Shown here piece by piece: positions 52,909 to 61,905 of a stretch of DNA of 64,000 nucleotides. Under the pieces are notes generated by a model. It was not told the DNA's origin, searched no databases, and worked only from the letters and a program-made list of their open reading frames with translations. Position 1 is the first letter of the stretch. Each line of letters begins with the position of its first letter. This stretch comes from UBA2233 sp002347965 [NCBI: Nitrospirae bacterium UBA2233] (GTDB lineage: Bacteria; UBA2233): the NCBI GenBank assembly GCA_002347965.1, contig DDYN01000057.1, positions 26,571-90,570 on the forward strand, given 5' to 3'. A program made the position numbers and the translations under genes.

Positions 52909-54126
52909 ATGGCGCTTGAATTTTTTGAATCGCCACAGCAGCAAACCATTCGGGAGTTCGTTCACTGGGTAGCTCAAGAGAAAATGCGTCCGAACGCGCT
53001 CGAAGCGGACAGGAACCAAGAAGTCCCCATCGGGCTCTTGACCGAGCTCAAAGAGATGGGGATCACGATGGACACGGGTTCGGGCGGAGGCAGGCTAGAG
53101 GAAAGCTCCGAGAAAAAAGCGGGGAAGACCCCAAAGGAGCTTAATCGGCTTGTCGTGACGGCTGTCGAGGAGCTTGGCTGGGGAGACGCGGGCATTACGC
53201 TTACGCTACCTGGAGCGGGGTTGGGCGGTCCCCCCGTTTCCTCCTTCGGTACACCCGAACAAAGGGAACGCTTTTTTGGGGTCTTCAAGGATAAGGAACC
53301 GAGATGGGGCGCTTACGCTACAACGGAGCCCCAGTGCGGCTCGGATGTCTCTGGCATACGGACGCGCTGCGTAAAAGACGGAGACGCGTACATCTTAAAC
53401 GGAACGAAGACGTTCATTACCAACGGCAATATCGCTTCGTGGGTCGTAGTGTTCGCCACGATAGACTTTTCCTTAGGCAGAGCCGGCCACAGGGCGTTTG
53501 TTGTCGAGAAGGGGATGCCCGGTTTTATTCAGGGAGAAAAGGTCCATAAAATGGGTCTTCGGGCGAACGACACGGCCGTTTTGTACTTCGAGGACTGCCG
53601 AGTACCCAAAGAAAACCTGCTTGGCGGTGAAGACCTGTACGAGGCCCGCCAAAGCGGAGGGTTTCGTGTCGCTATGGGTACGTTCGATGCAACCCGTCCG
53701 ATCGTGGCCGCGATGGCGCTCGGTATCGCAAGGGCCTCTTTCGAGCATACCCGAGACTTCATCAAGGAAAACTACAACTTAGGCAGGCCTGTCGCTCGTT
53801 ACGGAAGAATAAAAGAGAAGCTGGCCGAAATGGAGCTGAAGCTCGCAGCTGGCCGCCTGCTGATCCAAAAGGCAGCATGGATGGCCGACGTAGGCAGGCC
53901 TAACACGCTCGAAGCCTCGGCGTCCAAGGCATACATGGGAAAGGCCGCGCTAGAGGTATGCGCGGAATGCATCGATTTGATCGGCGATTCCGGAACCACG
54001 CAGGACCACCTGCTAGAAAAATGGTTTCGGGATATCAAGGTTTACGACATCTTCGAAGGGACGGGGCAGGTCAACAGGCTTGTAGTGGCACGTAGGCTCT
54101 ACGAGCCCTTCGGCATCCGCGTGTAA
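52909..54126 (+). CDS. Acyl-CoA dehydrogenase 2
   Basis: 405 residues. GAYATTEPQCGSDVSGIRTRC, KTFITNGNIASWVVVFA (FAD binding), GLRANDTAVLYFEDCRVP, and C-terminal DKVYDIFEGTGQVNRLVVARRL in similar form (KVYDIFEGTGQ). More typical than its neighbour. The two genes may form a heteromeric dehydrogenase, as with paired steroid or branched-chain enzymes; that is inference from co-location. Confidence 0.9.
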   Translation: MALEFFESPQQQTIREFVHWVAQEKMRPNALEADRNQEVPIGLLTELKEMGITMDTGSGGGRLEESSEKKAGKTPKELNRLVVTAVEELGWGDAGITLTLPGAGLGGPPVSSFGTPEQRERFFGVFKDKEPRWGAYATTEPQCGSDVSGIRTRCVKDGDAYILNGTKTFITNGNIASWVVVFATIDFSLGRAGHRAFVVEKGMPGFIQGEKVHKMGLRANDTAVLYFEDCRVPKENLLGGEDLYEARQSGGFRVAMGTFDATRPIVAAMALGIARASFEHTRDFIKENYNLGRPVARYGRIKEKLAEMELKLAAGRLLIQKAAWMADVGRPNTLEASASKAYMGKAALEVCAECIDLIGDSGTTQDHLLEKWFRDIKVYDIFEGTGQVNRLVVARRLYEPFGIRV

Positions 54127-54186
54127 GAGCAAAAAGGCTCGAAGCAAAAAAGCCGGGGCTTCTTAGCGGCACAATGGCATGCGTAT

Positions 54187-54195
54187 TGCTATAAT
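54187..54195 (+). promoter_or_regulatory. Extended -10 promoter before the 54-residue ORF
   Basis: TGCTATAAT, perfect -10 with TG extension, 48 bases before the start codon. Confidence 0.5.
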
Positions 54196-54243
54196 AATAT
54201 GTTCCTGAATCAGAAGCCGCAGAATTACTAAAGGAGCACTACC

Positions 54244-54408
54244 ATGCCAGAGACCGCAAAAGCAATCGCCTTCCATCAAGACGCTTACCCCGTCCAGGGC
54301 AAAAAGATGCCCAAGAAGTTCGAACCGGGGAAGGGCGCGCCGATTTACTGCGCCTTCCCCAAGGTCACGTTCGGAGAGGCGCTGGTAGAGGAATACCAGC
54401 CGTACTGA
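54244..54408 (+). CDS. 54-residue protein of unknown function
   Basis: Starts MPETAKAIAFHQDAYPVQG and ends GEALVEEYQPY; one Cys, several Lys and aromatic residues. AAAGGAG seven bases upstream and an extended -10 promoter support expression. No family recognised, no signal peptide. Its last 26 bases and the following sequence recur about 270 bases downstream, where a decayed copy of the C-terminus (VVEEYQPC) is encoded. Confidence 0.6.
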   Translation: MPETAKAIAFHQDAYPVQGKKMPKKFEPGKGAPIYCAFPKVTFGEALVEEYQPY

Positions 54409-54434
54409 ACGAAGACGGCAGCGCTCCTTAGGCC
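54383..54434. repeat. 52-bp direct repeat, copy A (end of the small ORF)
   Basis: Covers the last codons and stop of the 54-residue ORF plus flank; matches 54651-54702 at 48 of 52 positions by hand alignment. Confidence 0.85.
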
Positions 54435-54650
54435 AAGAAGATTCCTAAATGCCAAAATGAGGGATGTTGACAGGGGCTGGGTATCTCCGCTGGAGAGGCC
54501 TAAAAAAGGTGAAACAAAATCATACACCACCCGGAGGGGTATTTTGGCTAGCGCGACGGCAATATTCGCTTGCGATTGAGCAGGCGGCGTAGTATTTGAT
54601 ACATTCTGGCCAAAAAAGCCCTACCATCGCTACGCGTTTGCCGGCGGTGT

Positions 54651-54702
54651 GGTAGAGGAATACCAGCCGTGTTGAACGAAGACGGCAGCGCTCTTAAGGC
54701 CG
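54651..54702. repeat. 52-bp direct repeat, copy B (decayed)
   Basis: Upstream of it a short open frame reads FDTFWPKKPYHRYAFAGG then VVEEYQPC and stops at the same place as copy A. The 54409-54722 gap otherwise holds no gene. Confidence 0.8.
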
Positions 54703-54722
54703 ATGGTCTTCGGCAATCAGGC

Positions 54723-55721
54723 CTAGCGGACAGCCTGCATCACCTCGTCCAAGAGTTCCTTTGGAAAATCCTTCCCGACGAACCTGTCGGGCACCTTAGA
54801 CGTTGCCAGCCTAAAGCCGGCATACTCCTCGGGGGTAAGCTTGACCACCTCCATCCCGTATTCCTGGAACGCCGCAAGCGATTTTTCCTCGACCTCTCTG
54901 GCCTTACTGACAACAACGGGCTCGATCTCTTTGACGAGCCCGATTACCGCCTCAAGGTCTTCCTTGGAAAGCCGCTTTGCGAGCGATTCATAGCCCTTTT
55001 TTGTCATGGCGACCGAGGCGATACTAGTGTACCACTTGGGAAAGTTTATGTATTTGAGCAGCGTAAACGTCTGCGTGCCGAGAACCCATACGGCCGGGCC
55101 CGGTGTTGCGTCCAGCATGCCCGAACGAAGCGCTGGGATCGATTCAACCTCTGAAATAGGCATGGGGCGGGCCCCGATGGCCTGTAGGATCTCCCCGCCC
55201 ACGTCGTCCCAGGTGCACACCTTGATACTCGCCGCATCGTGAGGCGATCGTACGGGAGCGGTCTTCGTGTATAGCTGGTTGTAGCCTTGCTCCAAGATGG
55301 CCAGCATTTGAAAGCCGTGCTGCTCTGCATAGGACTTGAGCCTGTCCCCGATGAGCGCTTTGGCCTTGTCGAGCTCTTCGTATGAATCGAGCCGAAACGG
55401 CAAGACGGCCAGCACCTTGCTTTCTGGGCAGACAACGCGTGTTCCGAGCGTCGAAAAAGCACCGAGGTGAACCTGGCCAAGCTTAAGCTTCTTGACGACG
55501 TCGTGGTCGTTGCCCATCACCCCGCCCAGATAGGTAACGAGCTCGACCCTTCCTTGGGTACGCTTTTTGATTTTTTCCTTCATGCCCTTAAGGATGTCGG
55601 CAAGCTCCGTTCCGTCAGGGGCAAGGGTTGCAACCTTGATTTGTACCGTCTCGGACCAGGATAGCGAAGGCAAGGCAAGATGCAATGCCGCTAGAATCGC
55701 CAGGAACAAGCGCGTTCCCAT
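54723..55721 (-). CDS. TRAP transporter solute-binding protein (DctP family)
   Basis: 332 residues from the ATG at 55721. Signal peptide (to about residue 23, SLSWSE). DctP landmarks: KVATLAPDGTELADILKGM and GGVMGNDHDVVKKLKLGQ, then LPFRLDSYEELDKAK. Captures carboxylates for a TRAP permease, but no DctQ/DctM genes flank it here. A perfect palindrome lies 53 bases upstream of the start. Orphan status is notable. Confidence 0.87.
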   Translation of the reverse strand: MGTRLFLAILAALHLALPSLSWSETVQIKVATLAPDGTELADILKGMKEKIKKRTQGRVELVTYLGGVMGNDHDVVKKLKLGQVHLGAFSTLGTRVVCPESKVLAVLPFRLDSYEELDKAKALIGDRLKSYAEQHGFQMLAILEQGYNQLYTKTAPVRSPHDAASIKVCTWDDVGGEILQAIGARPMPISEVESIPALRSGMLDATPGPAVWVLGTQTFTLLKYINFPKWYTSIASVAMTKKGYESLAKRLSKEDLEAVIGLVKEIEPVVVSKAREVEEKSLAAFQEYGMEVVKLTPEEYAGFRLATSKVPDRFVGKDFPKELLDEVMQAVR

Positions 55722-55774
55722 GATTAAACCCCTTGGTTGTATTTTTTCCAAAGGTGCACTCTTTTTCAATATCA

Positions 55775-55793
55775 TGAATATAACGTATATTCA
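55775..55793 (-). promoter_or_regulatory. Palindromic operator-like site upstream of the TRAP receptor
   Basis: Perfect 8-bp inverted repeat around a three-base centre: TGAATATA, ACG, TATATTCA. Size and symmetry suit a dimeric repressor of the GntR/FCD type, and such a regulator is encoded at 21.9 kb, but the link is speculative. Confidence 0.5.
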
Positions 55794-55851
55794 AGCACGG
55801 CGAAAAAAAATAGGGTCTCTTCAGGCGCTTATGCTCGCAAAAAAAGAATTT

Positions 55852-56685
55852 TTAGGCTTTCTCGGATAGCGATGTCGTTATGCGCAAGACATCTTTCAGG
55901 ATGGAACAAAACACCGCCGGCGTGACCATGTTAGGACCGTCGGAGAGCGCCCTGTCCGGGTCTGGATGCACTTCGAAGAACAGCCCATCCACGCCGACGG
56001 CCGCGGCCGCCCGCGCCAGGGGGGCGACGAACTCGCGCTTTCCGCCAGAACGTTCCCCCTCCGCCCCCGGAGCTTGGACAGAATGGGTGGCATCGAAAAC
56101 GACGGGAACTCCAAGCCGCTTGAGAACGTCGAGCGAGCGAAAATCGACGACCAGGTCTTGGTAGCCAAAGCTAGTCCCCCGCTCTGTCAAGAAGACCCGA
56201 TCGTTCCCGGCATGCCTGGCTTTTTCAAGAATCCCGCCCATCTGCTGGGGAGCCATGAACTGCCCTTTTTTGATGTTCAAGGGCTTGCCCGTACGGGCCG
56301 CTTCCAGGACAAGGTCGGTCTGGCGGCACAAAAACGCGGGGATCTGCAGCACGTCTACGACTTCTGCCGCGGGTCTAGCCTGCCAAGGCTCATGAATATC
56401 GGTCAGGATTGCCACCCCGACCTCTTTTTTGACCTTGGCGAGCACTTTCAGCCCTTCTTGGATCCCCGGCCCCCGAAAGCTTCCATGAACACTCCGATTT
56501 GCCTTGTCGAAGGAAGCCTTGAACACGAACCCGACGCCAAGCTCCTTCGTGATTCTTTTGAGCATCTCGGCGATCTCGAGCGTCAAGGCTTCCGACTCTA
56601 TCACGCAAGGGCCCGCGATGATAAGCAGCGGGCTTTCAGTGCCCAAAGAGAGCCCGGGAATGATCTCGATTCGTTTCGCCGTCAA
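55852..56685 (-). CDS. kdsA: 3-Deoxy-8-phosphooctulonate synthase
   Basis: 277 residues. [65 protein letters not shown]. Condenses arabinose 5-phosphate with PEP for KDO of lipopolysaccharide. It overlaps pyrG by four bases; kdsB-pyrG-kdsA is a coupled run whose products feed CMP-KDO (CTP from PyrG). Confidence 0.96.
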   Translation of the reverse strand: MTAKRIEIIPGLSLGTESPLLIIAGPCVIESEALTLEIAEMLKRITKELGVGFVFKASFDKANRSVHGSFRGPGIQEGLKVLAKVKKEVGVAILTDIHEPWQARPAAEVVDVLQIPAFLCRQTDLVLEAARTGKPLNIKKGQFMAPQQMGGILEKARHAGNDRVFLTERGTSFGYQDLVVDFRSLDVLKRLGVPVVFDATHSVQAPGAEGERSGGKREFVAPLARAAAAVGVDGLFFEVHPDPDRALSDGPNMVTPAVFCSILKDVLRITTSLSEKA

Positions 56686-58295
56686 CCCGGGATCCTCTGG
56701 GATGCACGCTTCCCTGCGGCCTCGAGGAACGAAACAAACAAAGGATGCGGGGCCAGCGGTTTGGATTCAAACTCGGGGTGGAACTGGCATCCCACAAACC
56801 AAGGATGTCCGGTAAGCTCGACGACCTCGACCAAGAGCCCGTCTGGGGAGTGGCCCATAACACGAAGCCCCCGCTCCTCAAGAAGGCTCCGGTACTCGGG
56901 GTTGACCTCGTAGCGGTGTCTGTGGCGTTCGTAGACCTCTTCCTTGCCGTAGGCGCGGAACGAAAGCGAGCCCGAAGAGAGGCGGCAAGGATAGGTCCCA
57001 AGCCGCATCGTCCCGCCCAAGTTTTGCTTGCTTTTCTGCTCTTCCAAAAGCGCGATGACGGGGTAGGGCGTGTTCGGCTCGAACTCTTCGGAGTTGGCAC
57101 CTTCGAGCCCCAGCTCGTTCCTGGCAAACTCGACAATCGCAAGCTGCATCCCCAAGCAAATCCCGAAGAAGGGCAGGCCGGAGAGCCTGGCGTTCTTGAT
57201 GGCCGCGAGCATCCCCAGAATGCCCCTTTGGCCAAAACCTCCGGGAACGACGATCCCGTCAAGCCCTTGGAGCATCTCCTCGGCGTTTGTTTCCTCGAGC
57301 CTTTCCGAATCGATGTAGCGGATGTCCAAACGAAAACCCGCCTGGATGCCTGCATGCACAAGGGCCTCCGAAAGGCTTTTGTAAGCCTCGGTAAGCCCCA
57401 TATACTTTCCTACCATGCCTACGGAGAGCGTTTTCTCGAGCCCGTAGAAGCGCTCCACGAGCCTTCTCCAGCCCTCGAGCTTGGGTGCGCGTGTCCAGAT
57501 GCTCAGCTTCTCGATAATCCGTTCGTCTAGCTTCTGAGCACCAAACAAAAGGGGCACCTCGTAGATGCACTCCACGTCCTTGGCCGTAATCACGCAGTTT
57601 GCCTCGACGTTCGTAAACAGCGCGATTTTATCCTTAATGGCCGGAGGAATATCTTGATTCGTTCGACAGAGCAAAATGTCGGGCTGGATTCCGATTTCCC
57701 GCAGCTCCTTGACGGAGTGCTGGGTTGGCTTGGTCTTGAGCTCCTTGGCCGTCTCAATGTACGGCACGAGTGTAACGTGGACAAAGAGGACGTTTTGCGC
57801 GCCCAATTCCCCGCGCATTTGTCTTGCGGCCTCCAAAAACGGGAGCGATTCGATATCTCCCACCGTGCCCCCGATCTCGACGATTACGATGTCGGTTTCT
57901 GGGCTCATCTTAAAGAACGAGCGTTTTATCTCGTCGGTTATGTGCGGGATTACCTGAACAGTCTCGCCCAAGTAATCCCCCTTGCGTTCCTTTTGAAGCA
58001 CGCTGAAGTAGATCTTGCCCGAAGTGATGTTGTTGTCCTTCGTCATGCGCGCCAGCGTAAAACGCTCGTAATGACCAAGATCCAGGTCTGCCTCGGCCCC
58101 GTCGCGGGTGACATACACCTCGCCGTGCTGGTACGGGTTCATCGTGCCCGGGTCTACGTTGATGTAGGGGTCTAGCTTGATGAAGTTTACGTTGAGCCCC
58201 CTGGCCTCGAGGAGCGTCCCCATCGAGGCGCTGGCAAGCCCCTTACCCAAAGAGGAAAGAACGCCGCCTGTTACAAAGATGAACTTTGGCCGCAT
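56682..58295 (-). CDS. pyrG: CTP synthase
   Basis: 537 residues. N-terminal amidoligase [32 protein letters not shown]-terminal glutaminase with nucleophile in [18 protein letters not shown] and His-Glu in [10 protein letters not shown]. Makes CTP from UTP. It overlaps kdsB by 25 bases and kdsA by four. Confidence 0.97.
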   Translation of the reverse strand: MRPKFIFVTGGVLSSLGKGLASASMGTLLEARGLNVNFIKLDPYINVDPGTMNPYQHGEVYVTRDGAEADLDLGHYERFTLARMTKDNNITSGKIYFSVLQKERKGDYLGETVQVIPHITDEIKRSFFKMSPETDIVIVEIGGTVGDIESLPFLEAARQMRGELGAQNVLFVHVTLVPYIETAKELKTKPTQHSVKELREIGIQPDILLCRTNQDIPPAIKDKIALFTNVEANCVITAKDVECIYEVPLLFGAQKLDERIIEKLSIWTRAPKLEGWRRLVERFYGLEKTLSVGMVGKYMGLTEAYKSLSEALVHAGIQAGFRLDIRYIDSERLEETNAEEMLQGLDGIVVPGGFGQRGILGMLAAIKNARLSGLPFFGICLGMQLAIVEFARNELGLEGANSEEFEPNTPYPVIALLEEQKSKQNLGGTMRLGTYPCRLSSGSLSFRAYGKEEVYERHRHRYEVNPEYRSLLEERGLRVMGHSPDGLLVEVVELTGHPWFVGCQFHPEFESKPLAPHPLFVSFLEAAGKRASQRIPG

Positions 58296-59023
58296 AGGAG
58301 GAATGCCTCGGCTTTTTGTAGGTCTTCTGGGGTATCGATGCCAAAACCTTGTGTTAGGGCAACGATTACGCGGAACTCGAAACCATGCTCTAGCGCCCTT
58401 AGCTGCTCGAGACGCTCGATTTCCTCGAGCGTCGCAGGAGGCAGGCCGGAAAACAGCTCAAGCGTACGGCGAGACATTGCATAAACTCCGTTGTGAACGA
58501 AAGCCCGCTTCGGCCCATCTTGAGTCCTTTGCTGGCAAGGAATGGGGCTTCTGGAAAAGTACAGCGCCCTTCCTTGCGTATCCATCACGACCTTGACCCG
58601 GTTTTGATCCTCAAACTCTTCCCAACGGAGGATGGGGGCTGCAGAGGTATAAATTAGCCCATCCCTGCCTTCGTGAACAATCCCATCGCCTAGCGCCTTG
58701 AGTAGAGACGGGGCGATGAATGGCTCGTCTGCTTGGAGGTTTACGATAAAGTCGTCTTCGACCCAAGACAGCGCCTTGGCGATTCTGTCCGTTCCAGAGG
58801 CGCAAGGCTCGTCGACAAGCACCACCTCGGCTCCTGCCTTCTTCGCTTCGTGAAGGACTCCAGAATGGTCGGAGACCACCACGACCCTCGAAAATATCCC
58901 AGCCTCCTCGGCCCGCCCGATCGTGCGCGCGATCAAGGGCTTGCCGCCCAGCAAAGCAAGCGGTTTGCCAGGAAGCCTAGTCGAGCCAAAGCGTGCAGGG
59001 ATCAAGCAGGCAAGGTTTGGCAT
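58271..59023 (-). CDS. kdsB: CMP-KDO synthetase
   Basis: 250 residues. [22 protein letters not shown] (nucleotide binding), [20 protein letters not shown], and [17 protein letters not shown]. Activates KDO with CTP. First gene of the kdsB-pyrG-kdsA run. Confidence 0.96.
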   Translation of the reverse strand: MPNLACLIPARFGSTRLPGKPLALLGGKPLIARTIGRAEEAGIFSRVVVVSDHSGVLHEAKKAGAEVVLVDEPCASGTDRIAKALSWVEDDFIVNLQADEPFIAPSLLKALGDGIVHEGRDGLIYTSAAPILRWEEFEDQNRVKVVMDTQGRALYFSRSPIPCQQRTQDGPKRAFVHNGVYAMSRRTLELFSGLPPATLEEIERLEQLRALEHGFEFRVIVALTQGFGIDTPEDLQKAEAFLLCGQSSSL

Positions 59024-59267
59024 GGGTACTCAGCCGGTTAGGTTTATTTCTGGAAGACTGCCTTGCTTATCTTAACCCAAAGCCCCCCTTGATCCCAACG
59101 GCCCCGAAAGGCCGGACAATCGCGCTGTATTCCGTAGGAGGATAAAGACGTAATTGCTGTTAGCGCCGTGTCATTCTGGTGCTAAACTTGATGCTAAGCT
59201 AAACGGTAGAGGCTGATGAGCATGAAAACATCGGTCGGCGATCGTTGACAACCATGGGGAGGAACCA

Positions 59268-60488
59268 ATGCATCAGCGGACAGTCGTCATGGTTTTTCTG
59301 GCTCTTGGGCTCGCCTTCGCATCATCGGTGGCGCACGGATTGACGCCCGCCGAACAGTTGGGCAAATACATCTTTTTTGACCCCAACCTGTCGATCAACG
59401 GCAATCAGGCCTGTGCCAGCTGTCATGCGCCGGAGGTTGGCTGGACAGGCAATGATTCCGCTTTAAACGCCAAGGGAGCGGTGTATGAAGGTTCTGTAGG
59501 TGGCCGTTACGGCAATCGGAAGCCCCCCAGTTCGGCCTATGCCACATTCAGCCCCATCCTGCACGCCACCGTCCAGGATGGCGAATTGACCTTCATCGGC
59601 GGCAATTTTTGGGATGGCCGCGCCACGGGGGAGAAACTGGGACAGCCCGCCGCCGACCAGGCCCAAGGGCCGTTCCTGAACCCCTTAGAGCAAGCCCTTG
59701 CCACACCAGACGACGTGGTTTCCAGGGTTTGCCGTGGTTCGTATGCCGATCTTTTCAAGCAAGTCTGGGGCCACGATGCCTGCGATCCAAGCCAGGTGGA
59801 TGCAGCCTTTGCGGACATCGCACGCTCCATCGTGGCCTTTGAGTCCTCCTTAGAATCGAATGCCTTTACTTCGAAGTACGACGCATACCTCAAAGGCAAG
59901 GCCAAATTGACCAAGCAAGAACAAGCGGGCTTGAATCTGTTCAAGGGCAAGGCTAAGTGTGCCAACTGCCATGTCGTGGACCCAGGACCCAAGAATCAGC
60001 CGCCATTGTTCACCGATTTCACCTTTGACAACCTCGGTGTGCCCCGCAACCCGGACAACCCCTTCTACAACGAGCCCGCCGTCAACCCGGAAATGGGGCG
60101 TTGGGTTGACATCGGCCTAGGCGGCTTTTTGGCGGGTCTTCCGGATTATCAGTCTTTTGCGGCGGCAAACGACGGCAAACAAAAGGTGCCCACGCTGCGC
60201 AACGTGGACAAGCGTCCGCATTCTGGGGTCATCAAGGCCTACATGCACAACGGCTATTTCAAGACCTTAGAAGGCGTTGTGCACTTTTACAACACAAGGG
60301 ACACCAAGCCTGTCTGCGCCAACCCTCTGACCACAGAGGCGGATGCGCTGGCTCAGGGTTGCTGGCCGGAACCAGAAGTTCCAGCTAACCTAAACAAGAC
60401 CGAAGCCGGCAATCTTCAGCTGTCTGTGGAGGAAGAAAAGGCGATCGTGTCTTTTCTGAAAACCCTCAGCGATGGGTATAAGCCTTGA
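59268..60488 (+). CDS. Di-haem cytochrome c peroxidase (MauG/CcpA family)
   Basis: 406 residues. Signal peptide (1-24). Two haem-binding CxxCH sites: CASCH (near 55) and CANCH (near 235). LGKYIFFDPNLSINGNQACASCH and VPTLRNVDKRPHSG are typical. Periplasmic reduction of peroxide, or a MauG-type oxidant. GGGGAGG precedes the start. Codon use and texture look different from the neighbours, and it is followed by a gene remnant, so acquisition by transfer is possible. Confidence 0.9.
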   Translation: MHQRTVVMVFLALGLAFASSVAHGLTPAEQLGKYIFFDPNLSINGNQACASCHAPEVGWTGNDSALNAKGAVYEGSVGGRYGNRKPPSSAYATFSPILHATVQDGELTFIGGNFWDGRATGEKLGQPAADQAQGPFLNPLEQALATPDDVVSRVCRGSYADLFKQVWGHDACDPSQVDAAFADIARSIVAFESSLESNAFTSKYDAYLKGKAKLTKQEQAGLNLFKGKAKCANCHVVDPGPKNQPPLFTDFTFDNLGVPRNPDNPFYNEPAVNPEMGRWVDIGLGGFLAGLPDYQSFAAANDGKQKVPTLRNVDKRPHSGVIKAYMHNGYFKTLEGVVHFYNTRDTKPVCANPLTTEADALAQGCWPEPEVPANLNKTEAGNLQLSVEEEKAIVSFLKTLSDGYKP

Positions 60489-60553
60489 GATTCATGCATG
60501 CGATAAAAAAGACGTTTTGTCCTGCCGTGTAGAGGAATGAGGTTTGTGCCGTA

Positions 60554-60763
60554 ATGTTCAAGTTTTCCTTCAACGCTTGGCAGACCTGGCCGGAGCGCGC
60601 AGTGGCCTGGTTGCCCGCGCAGATGCAGATCGTGTACGGCATTCACGGCGAGAAACTGCTCGGCGAACCCGAGGCATCGTGATTGCCAGGGCCAGGGTAT
60701 GAACGCAGCCGGCAGATGCGTATCGGTAACGCGGCGCACGAGCAGTTCGAGCAGACGGGTTGA
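60554..60763 (+). pseudogene. Remnant of a GH15-like glycosidase
   Basis: One frame reads MQIVYGIHGEKLLGEPEAS, TGA, LPGPGYERSRQMRIGNAAHE. GH15 glucoamylase/trehalase-like proteins have a segment of the form QIMYGxxG..LxE.E..xLPGY.GSRPVRIGNAA. Only about 65 codons of a normally 600-residue enzyme remain, with a TGA where Trp is usual and nothing on either side. A relic. Confidence 0.65.
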
Positions 60764-60794
60764 AAGGTGGCGAAGGCGTATTCCGGGTGTCGGC

Positions 60795-61547
60795 CTACTC
60801 GGCCGCGTAGCCTTTCGGCGGGTCGTAAGCCCCCAAGGGTGCCCGTGTTCGGTCGTACATAAGGAGCTCCCAGCGAAAAGACCCGCCGGCAAGCCGGACT
60901 GCGCCAAGCTCGACGCTCGCCTCGATAGGAAACCCCTCGATCTCCGTGTAGGATGCAAGGATGTCCCTGACAAGCCTTTGGTAGGCTTGAGGTGCGAGCC
61001 GGACAATCACTTCCGGCTCCAGCCCAAAGAGCTTGTCGGCGCTCACCTGGGTGCTCGCCCAGATTGTGGCGTTGGACTTGTTCCTACCCTCGACAACGTC
61101 CATCGTGTAGCCCGTGCACCTATAATTGCGAATCAGCCGGGTGTTGTCCGTTTCTTGGAGCGTTACGGCTGCGTTCTTGAACAGCCCGAACCGAAGGATT
61201 GTCGAAAGGGTTGGAATTTTTGAGTAGTCAATGGCATTCGGCGGGGGCGGATAGGCCATCTCTTGAAAGGTTTGGCCCTTGTGCTCTATCAAATAAAGCT
61301 TGCCCAAGTCTTTCCTGACGATGGCGCTCCTTGTGGACACGCCATCGGAATCGAGGAGGTCTGCCCGGATTTTTGCCCCCTCTTCCCAGGCTTCCAGGAG
61401 CAGCTCCTGGTTAGCGAGCGTCCTACCGAGCGCCTGGCCCTTAAGCGTCACGTGCGCCTGGATGTGGGCCGGGGAAGCGCAGAGCCCTAGGCTCGGAACA
61501 GCCGTCGTCAAAAAGACGATTAAAACAACCAAGATGCCAGTTCGCAT
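60795..61547 (-). CDS. Exported protein of unknown function, DUF4412-like
   Basis: 250 residues. Signal peptide (about 1-24, ending LGLCASPA). The mature part is beta-rich with VRKDLGKLYLIEHKGQTFQEM, then NYRCTGYTMDVVEGRNKSN, a layout seen in periplasmic proteins that carry or gauge a ligand (LolA/DUF4412-like). Function not established. Independent gene, divergent from the hyf operon. Confidence 0.65.
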   Translation of the reverse strand: MRTGILVVLIVFLTTAVPSLGLCASPAHIQAHVTLKGQALGRTLANQELLLEAWEEGAKIRADLLDSDGVSTRSAIVRKDLGKLYLIEHKGQTFQEMAYPPPPNAIDYSKIPTLSTILRFGLFKNAAVTLQETDNTRLIRNYRCTGYTMDVVEGRNKSNATIWASTQVSADKLFGLEPEVIVRLAPQAYQRLVRDILASYTEIEGFPIEASVELGAVRLAGGSFRWELLMYDRTRAPLGAYDPPKGYAAE

Positions 61548-61905
61548 CTAAAATCCCCTTCGAATCCTACCTAGATCTACACAAAAAGCTAACACATCAC
61601 TCTAACAAAACCCAAAAGACAAAGAAAGCGCGGGCTAACATCCATCCTGCCATTCTTACCGCCCTTGACAAAGGGAAATGCCGCGTGGTATACATAATGC
61701 CCGGTTCGATCGCGCTGAAAGCCTTGGATGGCACTGGCGTATCGCTTCTCGTTTCTAAATATCCTTATGTGCCAGAAAGGTCATGGTGGAAAGAACCTGC
61801 AGGCAGAGCGTCCTAAGGCGCGCTGCCGAACAACCCGCCCCTTGCTTGCCCAAACCGATCGGTCTGCGCCGATGCGTTTTTGGCTCCCAATAGCTGGACC
61901 CGTTG
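61548..61905. other. Intergenic region before the hydrogenase-4-like operon
   Basis: 358 bases with no gene seen. It holds the probable promoter of hyfB and a leader of about 200 bases. Confidence 0.5.
61665..61694 (+). promoter_or_regulatory. Probable promoter for the hyf-like operon
   Basis: TTGACA at 61665-61670 and TATACA at 61689-61694, 18-base spacing; -35 perfect, -10 four of six. Confidence 0.4.
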
